From an uncultured Solirubrobacterales bacterium (GTDB lineage Bacteria > Actinomycetota > Thermoleophilia > Solirubrobacterales > Solirubrobacteraceae), in contig CAJBXY010000223.1 in assembly GCA_903959665.1 (NCBI GenBank), forward strand, positions 1-7,044: a DNA stretch of 7,044 nt, in the 5' to 3' direction. A program made the translations under genes and the position numbers. The notes under the pieces are model-generated. The model did no database searches. It was not told where the DNA came from and was given only the letters and a program-made list of their open reading frames with translations. Positions 4,496 through 7,044 of the stretch are shown one piece after another. Position 1 is the first letter of the stretch; every line of letters begins with the position of its first letter.

Positions 4496-5033
4496 AGCTC
4501 TGTGTTTCGTCCCCGGCTGGCTCAGCCGGAGCCGCATCCTCAGCGGCTGGCTCAGCGGCTGGCTCAGCGGCTGGCTCGGCGGCCTGCGGCGGCGTTTCGA
4601 GCGCGGCCGCAGGCTCGGCGGCAACGGCCCCGCGCTGCGCCTCCCAGACCTTGTTCAGGTTCATCTGGAAGATGTAGATCGCGATCGGTGAGAGGAAAAT
4701 CCAGATCAGCAGACCGAGGCCAGCGTCAAAGCCGTCGCCGGCGCCGGTCAGGCGGCTGGCGGCGTTCATCCGCTTGAAGCTGTTGTAGTGCGAGACGAAT
4801 GGCGGCACGATGATGAAGACGCCGAGGGTGATCGCTACAACCGAGGTGCCTGGGCTCTGACCGCACTCATCGGTGCCGCGCGACTCGCCTAAATCTTTCA
4901 TCTCGCGGTTCACGAAGTAGTACCAAAAGATGTAGTAGATCCCGATCGTGATGAAGCTAAGCGCGACCACGCCGAGCGGGTTGCGGATCTTCGCCGTCGC
5001 CGGCGTTCCAGTGATCAATAGTTGTTCAGCCAT
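4494..5033 (-). CDS. DUF4234 membrane protein with Ala/Glu/Pro repeat tail
   Basis: A 179-residue protein. The N-terminal part matches DUF4234: KIRNPLGVVALSFITIGIYYIFWYY at about 15-39 (basic RNP entry into the first helix, then the T-GIY-x-x-W pattern), followed by helices at about 63-80 and 103-124 with the charged SHYNSFKRMNAA loop (81-92) between. Residues 137-179 are a low-complexity tail of AEPA units, encoded by a 12-bp DNA repeat, and are probably cytoplasmic or disordered. Function is unknown; the family is widespread in Gram-positive bacteria and often annotated only by the domain. AAGGAG (minus strand, 5040-5045) six bases before ATG 5033 gives a firm start. It lies 28 bases after the MFS exporter and is probably the last gene of that transcript, so a role at the membrane alongside the exporter is possible but unproven. 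Confidence 0.85.
   Translation of the reverse strand: MAEQLLITGTPATAKIRNPLGVVALSFITIGIYYIFWYYFVNREMKDLGESRGTDECGQSPGTSVVAITLGVFIIVPPFVSHYNSFKRMNAASRLTGAGDGFDAGLGLLIWIFLSPIAIYIFQMNLNKVWEAQRGAVAAEPAAALETPPQAAEPAAEPAAEPAAEDAAPAEPAGDETQS
4541..4576. repeat. Three perfect 12-bp tandem units inside the DUF4234 tail
   Basis: CAGCGGCTGGCT occurs three times head to tail (4541-4552, 4553-4564, 4565-4576), with decayed copies on both sides. On the minus strand each unit encodes AEPA. As the unit is a multiple of three, copy-number change would lengthen or shorten the tail without a frameshift. Confidence 0.9.
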
Positions 5034-5061
5034 CTGTTTCTCCTTGTTCGATCCCGTTGGA

Positions 5062-6615
5062 TTAGCTCGCGCTCGGTGGCGCGTCGTAGGTGCCTTCGGC
5101 TGCGACCTCTTCGACCTTGCCTCCGGGGACGAAGATTAGAGCGACGATGAAGAGAACCACCAGCACGCCGGTCATGATGTAGAAGATCGTCTGCGTCGAC
5201 TGGGCGTAGGAAATCTGGATTCCCTTGAAGATTTCGGCCGCCTGCGCGCCGCCGCCGCCGCCGGTTGATGGCGCGCCGCTCGAGAGGTCGGAGGCGATCT
5301 GATCAGCTTGCGCCTTCGGCAGTCCAAGCTTGCCGAGGTTGTCCTCAATGTTGAGCCGGTTCTGTGTGATCAGAATCGTCCCGAGAATCGCCAAGCCGAT
5401 GCTGGAGCCGTAGTTGCGGACCGTCTGCGTGATTCCCGTTACCTCGCCGTAGGTGCTCGCCGGCGCGCGGTTGATTGCGTCGGTATTCGCGGGGGAGAGG
5501 ATCAGGCCGATTCCAAAGCCAGCAAGGATGATGTACGGGATCTGCGCGTTGACGCTGAGGTTGGTCAGCTCTGAGGCCCAAAGGTAGAAGCCGATCGCGC
5601 CAATCAGCCCGCCGGCAACGATCGCCGGGCGTGCGCCAACCTTGTCGAGTATCCGCCCGCCGATCTGCGTTGCGACCGCAAAGCCGATGAAGAAATAGAG
5701 CAGGTACAGCCCTGCATCCGAGGAGCTCTGGCCAAGCGCCAGCTGCGCGTACGTGCTGGCGAAGAAGAAGAGCGGGATGAAAACGATCATCAGCAGGAAG
5801 AGCACCGCGTTGTCGGCGGCGAAGGCCTTGTTGCTGAAGATCCTCACGCGGATCAGCGGGTCGCTGGCGCTCAGCTCGTGCCTGACGAAGGCGATGATCA
5901 GCAGCGTGCCGATCACGATCGCACCGATCGTCTTCGGGCTGCCCCAGCCCCATTGGCTCGCCTGCTGCAGGCCGAGAACGGAGAGCGCCATGCCGGCGGT
6001 GATCAGTACTGCGCCGCGATAGTCGATCGGCGATGGCGTGCGCTCGTCGTCGGGCTTGGAGATCATGATCAAGATCAGCGCGATCACTGCGATCGGAATG
6101 TTGATCCAGAAAATCGCGCGCCAGTCAACCTCAACGAGGTAGCCGCCGGCGATCGGGCCGACCGAGGTGAGCGCGCCGGTGATGCCGAAGAAGATCCCCA
6201 GCGCTTGGCCGCGCTTTTCGATCGGATAGGCAGAGATGACCAGCGCCAGCGCGGCCGGAATCATCAACGCTGCACCGATTCCCTGAATCACGCGGAAGGT
6301 GATGATCCACGGCTCCGCGAGGCTACCGCTGGGCGTTGCGCCGCAGAGCGCGGAGGCGACGGCGAAGATAATTACGCCGAGCGTGACGATCCGGCGCTTG
6401 CCGAACGTGTCGCCAATTCGGCCGCCGAGCGCGAAGGTGGCTGAAAGCGCCAGCAGGTAGCCGTTGACGATCCATTGAACGCCGGTTTCGCTGAGGCCAA
6501 GGTCCTTCTGGATCTCGGGGATCGCGATCGAGACGATCGTCATGTCGATGAACGTCATCCCGACGGCGAAGACCATCGCCGCTAGTACCCAAGGGCCAGC
6601 TTTCTTTGCGGTCAC
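5062..6615 (-). CDS. DHA2-family MFS exporter (EmrB/QacA type, 14 helices)
   Basis: A 517-residue inner-membrane transporter, the usual length for the 14-helix DHA2 group of proton-coupled drug exporters. Signatures: FIDMTIVSIAIPEI in helix 1 (22-35, D24), motif A GGRIGDTFGKRR (64-75) in the loop between helices 2 and 3, motif B around R108-VIQGIGAA, and motif C GALTSVGPIAGGYL (147-160) of antiporters, followed by WRAIFWINIP (165-174). A large loop with a run of five Gly precedes the last helix, as in many actinobacterial members. It should export an organic compound in exchange for protons; the substrate cannot be told. The start is GTG 6615: no ribosome site is visible, but TAGTTT lies seven bases upstream, which suits a leaderless transcript. 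It follows the phosphodiesterase gene by 24 bases, so read-through or coupling is also possible, and DUF4234 comes 28 bases after it. Confidence 0.92.
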   Translation of the reverse strand: MTAKKAGPWVLAAMVFAVGMTFIDMTIVSIAIPEIQKDLGLSETGVQWIVNGYLLALSATFALGGRIGDTFGKRRIVTLGVIIFAVASALCGATPSGSLAEPWIITFRVIQGIGAALMIPAALALVISAYPIEKRGQALGIFFGITGALTSVGPIAGGYLVEVDWRAIFWINIPIAVIALILIMISKPDDERTPSPIDYRGAVLITAGMALSVLGLQQASQWGWGSPKTIGAIVIGTLLIIAFVRHELSASDPLIRVRIFSNKAFAADNAVLFLLMIVFIPLFFFASTYAQLALGQSSSDAGLYLLYFFIGFAVATQIGGRILDKVGARPAIVAGGLIGAIGFYLWASELTNLSVNAQIPYIILAGFGIGLILSPANTDAINRAPASTYGEVTGITQTVRNYGSSIGLAILGTILITQNRLNIEDNLGKLGLPKAQADQIASDLSSGAPSTGGGGGAQAAEIFKGIQISYAQSTQTIFYIMTGVLVVLFIVALIFVPGGKVEEVAAEGTYDAPPSAS

Positions 6616-6622
6616 AGCGACA

Positions 6623-6628
6623 AAACTA
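6623..6628 (-). promoter_or_regulatory. TAGTTT -10 box of a likely leaderless promoter for the MFS gene
   Basis: On the minus strand TAGTTT ends seven bases before the GTG at 6615, inside the 24-base gap after the phosphodiesterase stop codon. The spacing matches the boxes before the genes at 187 and 1791. No -35 is evident. Confidence 0.4.
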
Positions 6629-6639
6629 CCTGATCGGTG

Positions 6640-7044
6640 TTACGGGCGCTGCTTGCAGGCGGCAGGCGATTTTGCGCCGCGCAGCGTCTTCGCCAGCGCC
6701 GCCGGCCGCGAGGAGATAATGCCGTCTACGCAGAGCCCTACCAGCTTCTTCCAGTTGGTCGGCCCGTCAATGTCGTAGATGATCTCGGTACCGGCCTCGT
6801 AGTTAAACCAAGCGAACCAGGGGTAGCCGGCGGCGTGCGCCTGGTCAACGAACGGCTGGTTGGTGACCTCAACGACGGCGCCTTGATAGGGGTAGGTGAG
6901 CGGCGCTTCAATTGCCGCTACGCCAGGGCCCGGGCTTTTCTTCTCGAGCAGGAAGTCGGCGATCGCTGCGGTGCCGGGCGCGACGCCGATCTTTGGCGCC
7001 AGCGAGTGGAAGAGCTCAACTGCCGATTGGTCGAACGATGCGAC
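6640..7044 (-). CDS. Glycerophosphodiester phosphodiesterase, C-terminal part (5' truncated by window edge)
   Basis: An open frame runs from the right edge to TAA at 6640-6642, 134 residues. It matches the second half of the GDPD TIM barrel, which hydrolyses glycerophosphodiesters to an alcohol and glycerol-3-phosphate: SFDQ at fragment residues 3-6, an LAPKIGVAPG strand (15-24), VTNQPFVDQAHAAGYPWFAWF (60-80) with H70, and CVDGIISSRPAAL (105-117), the barrel-closing signature usually written GVDGIISDRP. The Gly and second Asp of that signature are Cys and Ser here. The N-terminal HRG and Glu/Asp metal site lie outside the window, so activity and any signal peptide cannot be judged. It ends 24 bases before the MFS gene, in the same direction. 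The family call is good; the exact substrate is open. Confidence 0.82.
   Translation of the reverse strand, partial: VASFDQSAVELFHSLAPKIGVAPGTAAIADFLLEKKSPGPGVAAIEAPLTYPYQGAVVEVTNQPFVDQAHAAGYPWFAWFNYEAGTEIIYDIDGPTNWKKLVGLCVDGIISSRPAALAKTLRGAKSPAACKQRP

Noticed and set aside
4541..4576. CRISPR-like repeat
   Set aside because: The units are 12 bp, contiguous without spacers, and encode in-frame AEPA residues.
5345..5953. Minus-strand open frame of 202 codons in another frame of the MFS gene
   Set aside because: Arg-, Ala- and Asp-rich out-of-frame reading of the transporter; no helices or motifs.
5878..6444. Plus-strand open frame of 188 codons opposite the MFS gene
   Set aside because: Composition of an antisense shadow (Asp/Arg-rich), with no domain; the transporter frame is clear.

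Overview
The window is GC-rich, densely coded DNA that uses ATG, GTG and TTG starts. Several genes lack a Shine-Dalgarno sequence but have a TAGNNT box 7-9 bases before the start codon, the layout of a leaderless transcript. With the Excalibur-type lipoprotein and the DHA2 exporter, this suggests a high-GC actinobacterium, possibly Thermoleophilia/Solirubrobacterales. That placement is inference from style and not from a marker gene.

Layout, plus strand first. Bases 2-139 are the tail of an unrecognised protein. A small HicA-like solitary protein follows (187-516). On the minus strand lies a small one-helix membrane protein with a Gly/Gln/Pro-rich tail (562-852). Its upstream region (853-993) is shared with a divergent plus-strand lipoprotein that joins an Excalibur motif to a NucA/NucB-type nuclease domain (994-1743). 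This shared region holds a 20-bp near-palindrome and an 11-bp-spaced direct repeat of the kind bound by OmpR/PhoB-type regulators.

Next come three plus-strand enzyme genes: a short MTA/SAH-nucleosidase-like protein (1791-2363), a divergent HisB homologue (2455-3096) and a divergent HisD homologue (3109-4443). The last two are 12 bases apart and look co-transcribed. Both keep the family fold signatures but have lost metal-ligand and substrate-binding residues of the histidine enzymes. HisB has one HHxxE motif changed to HVxxE and has lost the RFG arginine. HisD has Zn ligands Q to E and D to N, and the NHVLPT histidine changed to Ala. They are therefore best read as paralogues that may serve a pathway other than histidine synthesis. 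This pair is the most interesting part of the window.

The right part is on the minus strand and convergent with hisD. Read in transcription order it is the C-terminal part of a glycerophosphodiester phosphodiesterase (7044-6640, truncated by the window edge), a 14-helix DHA2/EmrB-type MFS exporter (6615-5062), and a DUF4234 membrane protein with an Ala/Glu/Pro repeat tail (5033-4494). The MFS and DUF4234 genes are 28 bases apart and probably form an operon.

No rRNA, tRNA, CRISPR array, transposase or integrase was seen.
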